Assembly: GCA_027493525.1 (NCBI GenBank)
Contig: JAOSKN010000003.1
Coordinates: 1,426,001 to 1,490,000 of the forward strand
Reading direction: 5' to 3'
Length of the DNA stretch: 64,000 nt
DNA from: Planctomycetota bacterium
GTDB lineage: Bacteria; Planctomycetota; SZUA-567; H5-PLA8
Shown: piece by piece, positions 20,961 through 30,495 of the stretch
How the letters are laid out: each line of letters begins with the position of its first letter
Numbering within the stretch: the stretch's first letter is position 1
Position numbers and translations under genes: made by a program
The notes under the pieces: model-generated
Database searches by the model: none
The model's input: only the letters and a program-made list of their open reading frames with translations
What the model was told of the DNA's origin: nothing

Positions 20961-21112
20961 GCCGCCGCATCCCCACCCCGGTCTAAAGCATACAGGGAAC
21001 GGAAATTTCCTGTTGAGGTATCGAGACGCGGAATCGTGAAATGTGAACGCCGAACTCGATACGCCGCGCGAGACCGTCCCTGCAGGCCATGTTTACGCTT
21101 TGGGTTTGGATC

Positions 21113-23106
21113 TCACCATCCCAGGTCCACGAAGGGTTTGAAGACCACGTAGACCATGGCCGCCAGGGGCACGGGGCTGAAGGCGCGGACCTCGACTTCG
21201 TCGGCTTTTGCGCCCGGCGTGAGTTCCACGCGGAAGCGGCCCAAGTGGGGGCGCAGGACGGCGGGAAAGGCCGGCCAGGGGTTGGCCTCGTTGAAGTCGC
21301 TGTAGAGGTTGTGCCAGAGCCCGTAGGGCATCTCGAGAAACTGGCCGGCGTCGCCGAGGATCCGAAGGGCGCACTTGGGCGAGAGGGCCTCGTCCTTGAG
21401 CCAGGCCTGCACGTCGGCGCGGTCGGCGAGGCGCTCGTTGCCCTTTGCGTGCTGGAGCGCGGCGAGGGCGAGGCTGAGGACGGCCGGTTCGCTGGCGTAA
21501 ATCAGGCGGTTGTCCTTGATCCAGACGCCGGGCGGCTCGTCATAGCCGAGGAGCCGGTAGTGGGCGCCGCCGCCGACTTCGGCCTTCTCCCAGGTGGTCA
21601 CGTCCGCCTTGGTGAGGCGTTCCAGGGCGCCCTGCACGGCCGCGGCGTCCTTGAGCACGGCGCTGAGCACGAGAGCCAGCGGCGGGTCGGCGGGCAGTTC
21701 TTCGCCCACGGCCTTGACGAGCACGCCGAGTTCGATGCCGCCCTGGACCTGTTCGAGGAGCGCTTCGAGCTTGCCCATGGCGCGTTCGAGTTCGTCGATG
21801 CGCGAGACGATCCCGGCGCCGGGAAGCTGGGGTTGCTGGGGGTTGGCCGGATTCGGCGGCGGCGGGCCCAGGGCGCCCACGGTCAGGGCTAGGTCGAGCT
21901 TGCGCAGGGCCACGGCGACGGCCTTGGCTTGCGGCGCGAGCTGCCCGCGGCAGGAGACCCAAAGCGCCGCGTGGGGCGGGATGGCGTCGAGCGCCAGCGG
22001 GGCGCCGGCGGCGGGGGCCTCGGCGACGGGAAGCGCGGCCAGAATCGGGACGAGCCCCGCCGCGTCGGTAAAGTTGGCGAGGTAGCGTTCCTCAAGACCC
22101 TTGGGCGTGAGCTTGAACGCGCCGAGCGCACGGCTGCCGGGCGCCCAGCCCAGGGCGTCGAGCGTGGCGGGGACGTCGAAGACCGCGAGGTCGGGGACGC
22201 CCTCCGCGAGCTTGTCCATCCCGTCGCGCCGCAGGATCAGGGCCAGGTCCGACTCGGGGAGCAGTTCGCGCGCCGCCAGGATCTCGGGCTCCAGCGAAGG
22301 CTTCGGCGCCTCTTCCATGCCCTTGAGCAGGACGTCCATGCCGGAGGCGCCGGCCGCGAAGATGCTGGCGTTGGGGAGGTACAGCGACTGCGAGCCGGCG
22401 GCGTGCTCGAGCACGGCGTAGTTGCCGATCTGCTTGGGCTGGTCGGGCGGATCGCCTTCGAGATCCCAGTACTCGCGGAAGAGCGGCTCGAGCGCGTTCA
22501 CGGCCTTGTGCTCGAGGACGAGGATCCATGGCGGGTCGATCTCTTCGTCGAGAAAGGTTCCAGGGGGGCCGAGCGCCAGCACGGCGCGGCCGTCGGCGAG
22601 GTCGGCGATCTTGCCGCGGATCTCGATTTCCTGCTGCTCCATCTCGTCCAGCTCGTCGCGGACGTACTTGCGCCACCAGGTGGCGACGGCGGCGTCGGCC
22701 CACAGCTTTCCCAGGGGGATCCGGCCAGGTTGGTCGCGGTGCGGCGGAGGTCGGGGACTTCCAGGAAGACCATCGAGGCCTGCGGGAGCGAGGCGCCGAT
22801 GCTCTGCTTGGGCATCTTGTTGTTCGTGCCGAGCTGTTTGACCAGGCGTCGGGCGCGGGCGGAGACCTCGGGGATGGGCGACTGCTGGGCGATCTTAAGC
22901 GCCATCAGGGACGGCTCGCCGATCTGCAGCAGCGCCTGCTCGGCCTTTTCGCGGTCCTCGACGTTGGGCGCGTTGAGCTGCTCGATGAGCTGGCGGATTC
23001 GGGCGGGACTGGCGGTCTCCGGCGGGGGTTCCTCGGCGCGCACGCCGAGACCCAAACCGGCCAAGGCGAGCAGCATCAGCAGGAACCAGGTAAGCGGCTT
23101 GACCAT
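21113..23106 (-). CDS. Secreted protein of unknown function (DUF3352-like), frameshifted
   Basis: The ATG at 23104-23106 behind AAAGGA starts a signal peptide (VKPLTWFLLMLLALAGLGLG). A short HEAT-like helical region follows (LIEQLNAPNVEDREKAEQALLQIG). The long remainder has the look of DUF3352-type proteins, with repeated LPxSDLALIL and RLLGYDEPPGVWI blocks. The frame breaks at the G5 run 22714-22718. One added base joins NLAGSP to LGKLWADAAVATWWRKY for 664 residues. Function is unknown; the domain name is tentative. Confidence 0.65.
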
Positions 23107-23220
23107 CTCGGACGATCCTTTCGTTGCTTCGCACATGTGCAGCCCGACTCCTACCCAACGAGACGAGCATGGGGATAAAACAATCACGCTAATCGGGGAG
23201 TCTCGCAGAATCAAACCTAG

Positions 23221-23380
23221 CAGTCCGTTGAAAAAGGGAGCGGGCCATAAAACGGCGCTTTTTGCCCAGCCCTTCGTTGCGCCCTCGTCACAGAGCTCCT
23301 CTGGACATGTTCGTCGGTCGCGCCTCGGTCTGGACAAAAATTGCTCGTTTACTGACCGCGCCCCTTTTCAACGGGCTGCC
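23221..23380. repeat. Palindromic dispersed element, copy 1
   Basis: The two ends are imperfect inverted repeats: the left arm begins CAGTCCGTTGAAAAAGGG and the right arm, reversed, reads GGCAGCCCGTTGAAAAGGGG. Similarity extends about 60 bases inward on each arm. The whole right half aligns with 52231-52360, sharing GTTGAAAAGG, TCCAGACCGA, GAACAT, CTGTGAC and CGCAACG. It encodes no evident protein and resembles a non-autonomous palindromic repeat. It lies in the 509-bp gap between a minus-strand secreted-protein gene and the PilC-like gene. Confidence 0.75.
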
Positions 23381-23615
23381 AAGGTTGCGCATGTGCAATG
23401 AAGCAGGCGGCGGGAGGGGCCTTGAAGAGTCGAAATGCCAAGCCGTAGCGTTGACAGAACCCAATAAAAGAGTGAGAATTAACGAAGTTCGGCCTGACGT
23501 GCAGCAAGGCTCACGCGCACGGGAGCAGGCCCTAGCATCAAGCCCCATACATTCGCTCTCATGCGCCTCAAGGCGCTCGGGCCGTGCAGCATTTGTTTTC
23601 GCAGGAGACGCGCGA

Positions 23616-24863
23616 ATGCCTACGTTCATGTACGAAGCCATGGACAGCCAGGGCAACACGGTCAAGGACACGATCGAGGCTGCCTCGGAGAAGGAAGCGA
23701 ACGACAAGATTCGCGCGATGAATTACTACCCGACGAAGGTTCAATCGCAGGGCGGTGGCGCGGCTTCGATGGCCACGCCGCAGGCGGTGGCGCGCAAGCG
23801 CGGGGGGCTTTCGCTGAGTTTCCGCGTGAAGCCGAAGGAACTGTCGGAGTTCACTCGGCAGTTCGCGACGCTGCTGGACGCGGGCCTGCCGGTGGTGCGG
23901 AGCCTGGACATCCTGCAGAACAACCTGCGCCCGGGGATGCTGAAGGACGTGGTCGGCGAGGTGAAGGAAGACGTCGAGGGCGGCTCGGCGCTCTCGGAGG
24001 CGCTGACGAAGCATCCCAAGGCGTTCGACAAGCTGTACGTGAACATGGTCAAGGCGGGCGAGGCGGCGGGCATCCTGGACCAGATTCTCTCGCGCCTGGC
24101 GGACTACCTGGAGAAAGCCCAGCGGCTGAAGCAGAAGATCGTCGGCGCGCTGACTTATCCGATCGCGGTCATCACGATCGCGGCGGGCATCCTGTCGCTG
24201 ATCATGATCTTCATCATTCCGAAGTTCGAAGCGATGTTCAACGACATGGGCCTTGACCTGCCGATCATGACCAAGATGCTGCTGGGCATGGCGAACGTGG
24301 TGGTGAACTTCTGGTACCTGCTGCTGCTGGTGCCGTTCATCCTGTACGGCGTTTTCGTCGGGGTTCGCCGTACGCCGCAGGGGCGCTATTACCTGGACAT
24401 GATCAGCCTCAAGTTTCCGATCTTCGGGCTGATCATTTCGAAGTCCTCGGTGAGCCGCTTCTGCCGCACGCTGGGCACCCTGATCCAGTCGGGCGTGCCG
24501 ATCCTGAACGCGCTGGCGATCATCAAGAACGCGACGGGCAACGCGGTGGTGGCGACGGCGATCGAGAACGTGCACAACTCGATCCGCGAAGGCGACACGA
24601 TCGCCGAACCGCTGCGGCACTCGGGCGTCTTCGACGACCTGGTGGTGAACATGATCCAGGTCGGCGAGGAGACGGGCGAACTGGATAAGATGCTGATCAA
24701 GGTCGCCGACAATTACGACAACGAAGTCGACACGCTGGTGGGCTCGCTGATGAGCCTGCTTGAACCCATCCTGATCATCGGCATGGGCGGCACGGTAGGC
24801 TTCATCGTCATCGCCCTGTTCATGCCCATGATCAAATTGATGGAAGGCATGAGCGGCGGCTAA
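23616..24863 (+). CDS. Type II secretion / type IV pilus inner-membrane protein (GspF/PilC family)
   Basis: These polytopic proteins form the inner-membrane platform for pilus or pseudopilus assembly. The 415-residue product starts MPTFMYEAMDSQGN behind GGAG. It contains two F-domain repeats: FTRQFATLLDAGLPVVRSLD and FCRTLGTLIQSGVPILNAL. Three hydrophobic segments are placed after each half and at the C-terminus (PILIIGMGGTVGFIVIALFM). No ATPase or pilin gene adjoins it here, although a pseudopilin-like gene lies at 38907. Confidence 0.93.
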   Translation: MPTFMYEAMDSQGNTVKDTIEAASEKEANDKIRAMNYYPTKVQSQGGGAASMATPQAVARKRGGLSLSFRVKPKELSEFTRQFATLLDAGLPVVRSLDILQNNLRPGMLKDVVGEVKEDVEGGSALSEALTKHPKAFDKLYVNMVKAGEAAGILDQILSRLADYLEKAQRLKQKIVGALTYPIAVITIAAGILSLIMIFIIPKFEAMFNDMGLDLPIMTKMLLGMANVVVNFWYLLLLVPFILYGVFVGVRRTPQGRYYLDMISLKFPIFGLIISKSSVSRFCRTLGTLIQSGVPILNALAIIKNATGNAVVATAIENVHNSIREGDTIAEPLRHSGVFDDLVVNMIQVGEETGELDKMLIKVADNYDNEVDTLVGSLMSLLEPILIIGMGGTVGFIVIALFMPMIKLMEGMSGG

Positions 24864-24935
24864 GCCCCGTCGCCAACGTCACGCGGGGCCGGCCGGAACC
24901 GCTGCCCCGCCCTATCCCCCGATCCGGAGCACCCA

Positions 24936-25412
24936 ATGAAATTTACGCGCGCCGTAGATTACGGATTGCGCGCGCTCGTGCTGATGTCTCGCCAGCCGCC
25001 GGGCACGCGCTTCTTCCTCCAGGATCTCGCCGAGAAAGCCGGGCTGCCGCGCAACTACCTGGTCAAGATCCTGAAGAGCTTGGCCAAACACGAGATCGTG
25101 CGCTCGCACCGCGGCATCAAGGGCGGCTTCAGCCTTGCCTGGGAGCCCGCCCGCGTCAGCCTGCGGGAGGTGGTCGAAGCCATCGACGGGCCGATCACGG
25201 TGATGCACTGCATGACCGACCCGGAATCCTGCTCGCACGCCGGCAATTGCGCGATCGATGTCACGCTGGGCGAATTGCGCGAGCGTATCGTGGACGAACT
25301 GCAAGGCAAGACGCTCGGCGATCTGCTGCGCCTCCAGGAGCAGATCGACGCCGGCAACTGCCCGGGCGTCGCGGGACGGTGCGCGTCGACCGAAGCGGTG
25401 AAGAAGGACTGA
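24936..25412 (+). CDS. Rrf2-family transcriptional regulator
   Basis: The 158-residue product has an Rrf2 winged helix (MKFTRAVDYGLRALVLMSRQ; YLVKILKSLAKHEIVRSHRG). Three cysteines follow in the spacing used for a [2Fe-2S] cluster in IscR-type proteins (C-x6-C-x5-C, in HCMTDPESCSHAGNC). It is therefore probably a redox or iron-sulfur-status sensor. No isc or suf genes adjoin it. The stop codon lies inside a GGACTGA unit of the neighbouring heptamer family. Confidence 0.92.
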   Translation: MKFTRAVDYGLRALVLMSRQPPGTRFFLQDLAEKAGLPRNYLVKILKSLAKHEIVRSHRGIKGGFSLAWEPARVSLREVVEAIDGPITVMHCMTDPESCSHAGNCAIDVTLGELRERIVDELQGKTLGDLLRLQEQIDAGNCPGVAGRCASTEAVKKD

Positions 25413-25445
25413 AGCGGGGACTGAGGACTGAGGACTGAGGACTGA
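25406..25445. repeat. Heptamer array (GGACTGA), left of gene 25521
   Basis: Four perfect GGACTGA units occupy 25418-25445, and one isolated unit at 25406-25412 includes the Rrf2 stop codon. The reverse-complement unit TCAGTCC forms the array at 26148-26182, so the gene between is bracketed by inverted heptamer arrays. Confidence 0.9.
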
Positions 25446-25520
25446 GGAGATAGTTTGAATCTAAGCCTTCAGAGTATTTCTTACTGAGTTTGATAGTTTA
25501 TTTGCAATCAAGCTTTGGCG

Positions 25521-26135
25521 ATGGACGCCGATCGCATGATCGAACTTCCTCCGGCGAATGCCCTGGATCGTGCAATCATCGAAGGCCGGGCCATAAGAAG
25601 CAAGGTTTTGAAAGCCCTGGGGTATGAGCCCACGGGCATCCACTTCGCATATCGATTCATGCGCGACCAGCAGGTTGAATTGAACGAGATCCTGGACTTT
25701 CATAAACCAGAACACGCACTGGATGGAGTTTTCTGTTACGCACACCTTCAGGGAAGATTGCGCCTTGCACGGACCCTGGAGAACTCCTTTCGCACAGGCA
25801 CATATCCCGCGCGGTTTTGCCTCCTGCTCGAATGGGTCATGCTCTCGCACAGACACAGGCTATACAATGCATGTTATGTGCTTGGCCGATTGAATGGCGA
25901 AGGCCGCCTCAGCGAGAATGAATTCACCCAATCCGTCCTATCGCTGCATCCGTTTCTTGAAATGGGTGGTTGGTTTGTTGAGGATGGGCAGTTCTACTTG
26001 CGTGAGTTCGTAGAAGGAGCCAACAATACGAATGGCTTTTACCTCCAACTAAGCCCCAAGATACCCGTAGCCAGCTTGAGCGAATTACGAGAACTTCTAG
26101 AGCACCACTTCGTGAGCTACTTCAATGATGCTTAG
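25521..26135 (+). CDS. Hypothetical protein, 204 aa, flanked by inverted heptamer arrays
   Basis: The product (MDADRMIELPPANALDRAII...) is soluble with no signal sequence and no recognised domain. Composition is visibly AT-richer than neighbours, in keeping with recent acquisition. No good ribosome-binding site precedes the ATG, and an in-frame TTG lies 6 bases upstream. It sits alone between Rrf2 and an aldo/keto reductase, bounded on both sides by GGACTGA/TCAGTCC repeats. Confidence 0.65.
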   Translation: MDADRMIELPPANALDRAIIEGRAIRSKVLKALGYEPTGIHFAYRFMRDQQVELNEILDFHKPEHALDGVFCYAHLQGRLRLARTLENSFRTGTYPARFCLLLEWVMLSHRHRLYNACYVLGRLNGEGRLSENEFTQSVLSLHPFLEMGGWFVEDGQFYLREFVEGANNTNGFYLQLSPKIPVASLSELRELLEHHFVSYFNDA

Positions 26136-26147
26136 TACCGCCGTTGT

Positions 26148-26182
26148 TCAGTCCTTAGTCCCCAGTCCTCACCACGCAGTCC
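26148..26182. repeat. Heptamer array (TCAGTCC), right of gene 25521
   Basis: Units TCAGTCC, TTAGTCC, CCAGTCC, then a diverged unit and GCAGTCC keep a strict 7-base register. This is the inverse of the array at 25418-25445 and ends 10 bases from the stop of the aldo/keto reductase. Confidence 0.85.
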
Positions 26183-26191
26183 TGTCCGCGC

Positions 26192-27166
26192 CTATACTTC
26201 CAGGATCCTCTGCAACTCCTCGGCCGTAATGTCCGGCGCGGACGCGGCGCTTACGTTCTCCTCCACCTGCTTCGCGGTCTTGGCGCCGGGGATCACGACG
26301 CTGACGGCGTCGGGGACGAGGCAGAACTTGAGCGCGGCCTGGGCGGGCGTGCGGCCCGCGCCCCGTGCGAGGAAGGCGAGCTTCTCGACGCGTTCGAGGG
26401 CGCGGGCGAGGCGGTCGGGCGGGTACTTGTCGCGGCGGTGGTCGTTCTCGGCGAAGACGTGCCCGGGCTTGTAGGCGCCCGAGAGGAGCCCCGAGGCCAG
26501 CGGCACGCGGACGATAAGCCCCACCCCGTGGCGTTCGGCCTTGGCGAAGAGCTTCTCGGCGGCCTCGCGTTCGAGCAGGTTGTAGACGACCTGGATCGTC
26601 TCGACCTCGCCCTTCTCGATCGCGAGGAGGCCTTCATCGGGGCGCCCGATCGAGATGCCGTAATGGTGGATGCGGCCCTTGTCTTTCAGCTCGCGCAGGG
26701 CGTTCCAGACGGCGGGGTCCTCGATGACTTCGCGAGGGGGATTGTGGAGCTGGTAGAGGTCGATGCCGGTGACGCCGAGTCGGTGCAGGCTGCGCTCGCA
26801 GGCCTGCTCGATGTAGGCCGGCGAGAAGTCCTTGCGCGGGGGCTCGGGATCGCGCCGGACGGCGCCGACCTTCGTGGCGACGAAAACGCGGCGCGGGGCC
26901 TGCCGGATGGCCTTCCCGACGAGCAGTTCGCTGTGCCCGTGGCCGTAACTGTCGGCGGTATCGACGAGGTTGACGCCGAGTTCGAAGGCGCGGGCGAGCG
27001 CGGCGAGGCTGGCCTGGTCGTCGGTGTCGCCGTAGCCGAAGGCTTTGTCGCCCAGGCGCGCGCCGCCGCCGATCGCCCACGCGCCGAACCCGATCTCTCC
27101 GACGTTCAGGCCGGTATTTCCAAGCGCGCGCCGGCGCAAGGCGGACGCGGGGCGTTCCTCGGACAT
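26192..27166 (-). CDS. Aldo/keto reductase
   Basis: NAD(P)H-dependent reduction of carbonyl sugars or aldehydes is the family role. The 324-residue product shows the AKR blocks: LGNTGLNVGEIGFGAWAIGG, NLVDTADSYGHGHSELLVGKA (catalytic Asp and Tyr), VFVATKVGAV (Lys) and IDLYQLHNPP (His). The C-terminal cofactor loop is VVIPGAKTAKQVEENV. The start MSEERPASALRRRALG is typical. No partner genes suggest a substrate. Confidence 0.93.
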   Translation of the reverse strand: MSEERPASALRRRALGNTGLNVGEIGFGAWAIGGGARLGDKAFGYGDTDDQASLAALARAFELGVNLVDTADSYGHGHSELLVGKAIRQAPRRVFVATKVGAVRRDPEPPRKDFSPAYIEQACERSLHRLGVTGIDLYQLHNPPREVIEDPAVWNALRELKDKGRIHHYGISIGRPDEGLLAIEKGEVETIQVVYNLLEREAAEKLFAKAERHGVGLIVRVPLASGLLSGAYKPGHVFAENDHRRDKYPPDRLARALERVEKLAFLARGAGRTPAQAALKFCLVPDAVSVVIPGAKTAKQVEENVSAASAPDITAEELQRILEV

Positions 27167-27360
27167 GCCCTTCTCCTGGTGCGGATGAACTCAAGGGTTG
27201 ATGGCAGCGGTATGCTACACGGGGCCTGCGGATTTGCGCATTTGGATTTTGGATTGGGAGCCGGGCCGGCGGGGCTTCCAGGTCCGGGCCGGGCGCGGCG
27301 GCGACTCCGGATTCCAGAATCGAAGAATCCCGCCGCTGCTCAACGGGCGTGGCTTGAAGA

Positions 27361-27798
27361 ATGGCAGCTTCGGACCTACAATCGCTTGCCCTTTTTGGGG
27401 ATGCCGAGGACGTACATTTGGAGGAAGCCGCCGTCCCACCGGCTCGCGGGCGCCGCCTTCGCAAGCACCAGCGCCTGCGCGCGAACCGGGACTTTCAGCG
27501 AGTCTACGAGGCCAAGCAGGCCTGGCATGGTCCGCACGTCGTGATCTTCTTCCTGGACAACGGCTTGCCCATCGCGAGGATCGGCTTGTCGGTGGGGCGA
27601 AAGCACGGCAACGCAGTCCGCCGGAACCGGATCAAGCGGGCGCTGCGCGAGGCCTACCAGAAGTTCGAGCACGGTCTGCCGGCGGGTTACGACTTCGTGC
27701 TCGTCCCGCGCCGGCGCGAGACGCTGTCCACGACGGAGCAGCTTGGAGCGGACTTGGAGAAGCTGGCACGGCGGCTGAAGCGAGCCGGGACGGGTTGA
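27361..27798 (+). CDS. rnpA: Ribonuclease P protein component
   Basis: RnpA binds the RNase P RNA and helps mature tRNA 5' ends. The product carries LRKHQRLRANRDFQRVYEAK and the RNR motif KHGNAVRRNRIKRALREAY, diagnostic of the family. The open frame has about 30 extra N-terminal residues, so the real start may be further in. It leads the rnpA-yidD-yidC order common to bacteria. The usual upstream rpmH is not seen, and dnaA is not nearby. Confidence 0.93.
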   Translation: MAASDLQSLALFGDAEDVHLEEAAVPPARGRRLRKHQRLRANRDFQRVYEAKQAWHGPHVVIFFLDNGLPIARIGLSVGRKHGNAVRRNRIKRALREAYQKFEHGLPAGYDFVLVPRRRETLSTTEQLGADLEKLARRLKRAGTG

Positions 27799-27901
27799 GT
27801 GCTGAAATCGGCGCCTGCCTGCGAAAGAGGTTTCGGGCAAACGGTACTAATGGATGGGCCGTAGCGAACACAGCCAGGGGCGTGCCGGCGCGGAAGCGGC
27901 G

Positions 27902-28186
27902 ATGACGACGCGACTTACCTGGTCGAAGCGCGTGGCGATGGCGCCGGTGCACGTATACCGCGCGACCTTCTCCTGGCTCCTGGGCGGGCAATGCCGCTTC
28001 GAGCCGTCGTGTTCGACGTACGCGCTGGAGGCCATTGCCCGGCACGGCGCGCTGAAGGGCTGGATGCTGGCGCTGGGACGCCTGTTCCGTTGCCACCCGT
28101 TCTGCCGCGGCGGCTACGATCCCGTTCCGCCGGGCCCTGACGAGCAGTCCCGCGCGGCCGCGCCGGGCGGATGTTCACACGAGTAA
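27902..28186 (+). CDS. yidD: Membrane protein insertion efficiency factor YidD
   Basis: YidD is a small membrane-associated protein that aids YidC-dependent insertion. The 94-residue product has the family core CRFEPSCSTYALEAIARHGALKG and LGRLFRCHPFCRGGYDPVP. It lies between rnpA and yidC with an 18-bp gap to the latter. Confidence 0.95.
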   Translation: MTTRLTWSKRVAMAPVHVYRATFSWLLGGQCRFEPSCSTYALEAIARHGALKGWMLALGRLFRCHPFCRGGYDPVPPGPDEQSRAAAPGGCSHE

Positions 28187-28204
28187 GGAAAGCGCCACGC
28201 CGCC

Positions 28205-30262
28205 ATGTCCCAGACCACCGCGAAGCCCGCCTCCATCGACCTGGTCAAGATCGGCATGATCGCCCTTGCGGTCGCGATCTACCTCGGCGGACAGTCGTTC
28301 CTCCGCTCGCACGAGGAGGCGCGGCTCGAACGCTGGAAGAACGAGAACCCCGAGGCGTACGAGGCGTGGGTCAAGGAGCGCGAAGACCAGGCGCTGGCGC
28401 ATGCCGAAGGCGCGAAGACCGGCGAAGCCGGTAAGACCCCCGAGACGGTGGAAGGAAAGACCGGCGAGACCCCGGCCTTCGTGGCCAAAACCGGCGAAGT
28501 CGCGAAGACGGCCGGCGCCCCCGCCGATCCGGTCAAGAATCCGGTCGAAGCCCCGCCCCAGACCGAAGTCGCCAAAGTGGACGATGTGGAACTCGGCGCC
28601 GGCCCGGACGATCCCGGCCCGCTGACGCTGGTCTTTTCGCAGGACGGCGCGGCGCTGCGCCGCGCGAGGCTGGCGCGCGAGAAGGTCCTCGCCACGACGC
28701 CCGACGACGAGCGCGGGCTGGAGATCCTCGACGAGATCCAGCCCGGGAAGCGCTCCCTGGCCCTGGTCTACTTCAAGTTCGGCGACCGCGAGTTCAAGGA
28801 CCTGGAGTCGCGGCGCTGGGAGCAGGCCCCATGGGAGCCCGCCGGCGAAGATGACGCCGAGGCCAGCGGCGTCGCCTACGCGACGACGCTCCTCGACGGC
28901 GACGCGCCCATGGCGCGGGTGACCAAACGCTTCACGCTGCCCAAGGACCGGCCGCATGTGATCCTGAGCCTCGCCGTCGAGAACCTCACTGGGCGCGAGA
29001 CGACTTACGCCTACCAGCTCCGCGGCCCCGCGGGGATCCTGCTCGACGGCCCGCCCGAAAACCCGCAGCAGGGCGCCTACGCCCTGATCAAGCTGCAGAT
29101 GGCGGGGCGCATCCTGAGCGCCGAGGAGCCGGAGATCGAGATCGAGCATCCGTACGAGCCGGCGAAGGAGCCGAAGCTGGAAGACCGCCGCGTGAGCAGC
29201 GAGGAGAACCTCTGGGCGGCGCTGACCAACCGCTTCTTCATGGCCGCCGTGCTGGCGGAGAAGCCCGGGCAGATCGTGCAGATCGTGGCGGACGGGGTCG
29301 AGAAGGGCAAGCGGGAGGACAAGCTGGCGGATAAGCGCTTCCTGGAGGCGAACATCTCGCCGATTTTTTACCGCAAGACCAGCGAGCCGCTGGCCGGCGG
29401 AGCCACCAGCGCGCCCGAACGGTTCGTGCTGTACCTGGGCCCCTTGCAGCCGAATCTCGTGCGGGAATGGGAAGCGGGCCTGGGGCTGAGCAAGCCGTAC
29501 CACCTGGAACAGGCGGTGCAGTACTGCGACGTATGGGGCACGCGCTGGCCGCGGATCGACTGGCTGGCGGGCGTGCTGCTGCTGCTCTTCCGCGGCCTGC
29601 AGCACGTGAGCGGGAGCTACGGGCTGGCGGTGATCGTGCTGACGCTGATCGTGAAGCTGGCGCTGCACCCGTTCCAGCGCAAGATGACCGTCTCGATGCA
29701 TAAGATGCAGATGCTGCAGCCGAAGCTGAACGCGATCGAGGAGAAGTACAAGAACCAGACCAAGCCGGAGATGCGGCAGAAAAAAGAGATGGAGAAGTGG
29801 GACCTGATGCGCTCGGAAGGCGTCAATCCCACGATGGGCTGCCTGCCGATGCTCTTGCAGATGCCGATCTTCTTCGCGCTCTACGGGACGTTCTCGCACG
29901 CCTTCGAGATGCGCCACGCCAGCTTCCTGTGGGTGAAGGACCTCTCGCTCTCCGACCGCGTGCTGACCTTCTCCGCATGGCCGAACGAACTGAACCTGCT
30001 CCCGATCATCTACATCGTGATGACGCTGATCACGACACTCCGCGCGCCGAAGGCGCCGAACGCCGACCCGAACCAGGAATTGCAGCGGAAGATCATGTCC
30101 TTCATGCCGGTGATGTTCGGGTTCCTGTTTTACAAGTTCCCGGCGGGGTTGATCCTGTACTTCGCGGCGAGCGCGTGCTTCGGGCTGCTGGAGAGCTGGT
30201 ACGTGAAGCGCTTCGTGCTCAAGGTGGACCGGCACGGGCAGCCGCTGCTGGCGGCGGCGTAG
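28205..30262 (+). CDS. yidC: Membrane protein insertase YidC
   Basis: YidC inserts and folds inner-membrane proteins, alone or with Sec. The 685-residue product has an N-terminal helix (IGMIALAVAIYLGG), a Lys/Ala/Glu-rich linker of about 100 residues, then the periplasmic beta-sandwich. The conserved C-terminal 60-kDa domain starts at WLAGVLLLLFRGLQHVSG and continues through MQMLQPKLNAIEEKYKN, GCLPMLLQMPIFFALYG and PAGLILYFAASACFGLLESW. The repeat-rich linker (AKTGEAGKT units) is longer than usual. It is followed by a strong hairpin. Confidence 0.97.
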   Translation: MSQTTAKPASIDLVKIGMIALAVAIYLGGQSFLRSHEEARLERWKNENPEAYEAWVKEREDQALAHAEGAKTGEAGKTPETVEGKTGETPAFVAKTGEVAKTAGAPADPVKNPVEAPPQTEVAKVDDVELGAGPDDPGPLTLVFSQDGAALRRARLAREKVLATTPDDERGLEILDEIQPGKRSLALVYFKFGDREFKDLESRRWEQAPWEPAGEDDAEASGVAYATTLLDGDAPMARVTKRFTLPKDRPHVILSLAVENLTGRETTYAYQLRGPAGILLDGPPENPQQGAYALIKLQMAGRILSAEEPEIEIEHPYEPAKEPKLEDRRVSSEENLWAALTNRFFMAAVLAEKPGQIVQIVADGVEKGKREDKLADKRFLEANISPIFYRKTSEPLAGGATSAPERFVLYLGPLQPNLVREWEAGLGLSKPYHLEQAVQYCDVWGTRWPRIDWLAGVLLLLFRGLQHVSGSYGLAVIVLTLIVKLALHPFQRKMTVSMHKMQMLQPKLNAIEEKYKNQTKPEMRQKKEMEKWDLMRSEGVNPTMGCLPMLLQMPIFFALYGTFSHAFEMRHASFLWVKDLSLSDRVLTFSAWPNELNLLPIIYIVMTLITTLRAPKAPNADPNQELQRKIMSFMPVMFGFLFYKFPAGLILYFAASACFGLLESWYVKRFVLKVDRHGQPLLAAA

Positions 30263-30348
30263 CTCCGCTTCATCCCGTTTCGCAATTGGAACCGGCGAGA
30301 AAGGCTTCTTCGCGCCCCTCCGGAGCGCGGGCTATTCTGGCGCGGCCA

Positions 30349-30382
30349 CCGGGGGTGCAGGCGCTACGCGCCTGACCCCCGG
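30349..30382. terminator. Strong intergenic hairpin after yidC
   Basis: CCGGGGGT pairs with ACCCCCGG, continuing (with one bulged G) into CAGGCGC/GCGCCTG around a 3-base loop, about 15 pairs. No U-tract follows on either strand, so it is a hairpin between convergent yidC and sulfatase genes, possibly a bidirectional end point. Confidence 0.6.
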
Positions 30383-30462
30383 CTAATATCCTGCGCCGCT
30401 CCGCGGCGAAATATAATCCGTATTCTTCAACAACATTAAGCTGCCCGCCATCCAGCACTCGA

Positions 30463-30490
30463 CCCAGAACCCAGAACCCAGAACCCAGAA
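30463..30490. repeat. Heptamer array (CCCAGAA) x4
   Basis: Four perfect CCCAGAA units end 5 bases before the sulfatase stop codon. The unit is the complement of the GGGTTCT array at 8468-8509, 22 kb away and in inverted orientation. Apart from this array and the hairpin, the gap 30263-30495 holds nothing recognisable. Confidence 0.9.
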
Positions 30491-30495
30491 CCCGC

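Noticed and set aside
27401..27541. Short frame starting MPRTY inside rnpA, resembling the start of ribosomal protein L34
   Set aside because: Only the first five residues match; the rest is not the Lys/Arg-rich L34 sequence, and no single frameshift restores it.
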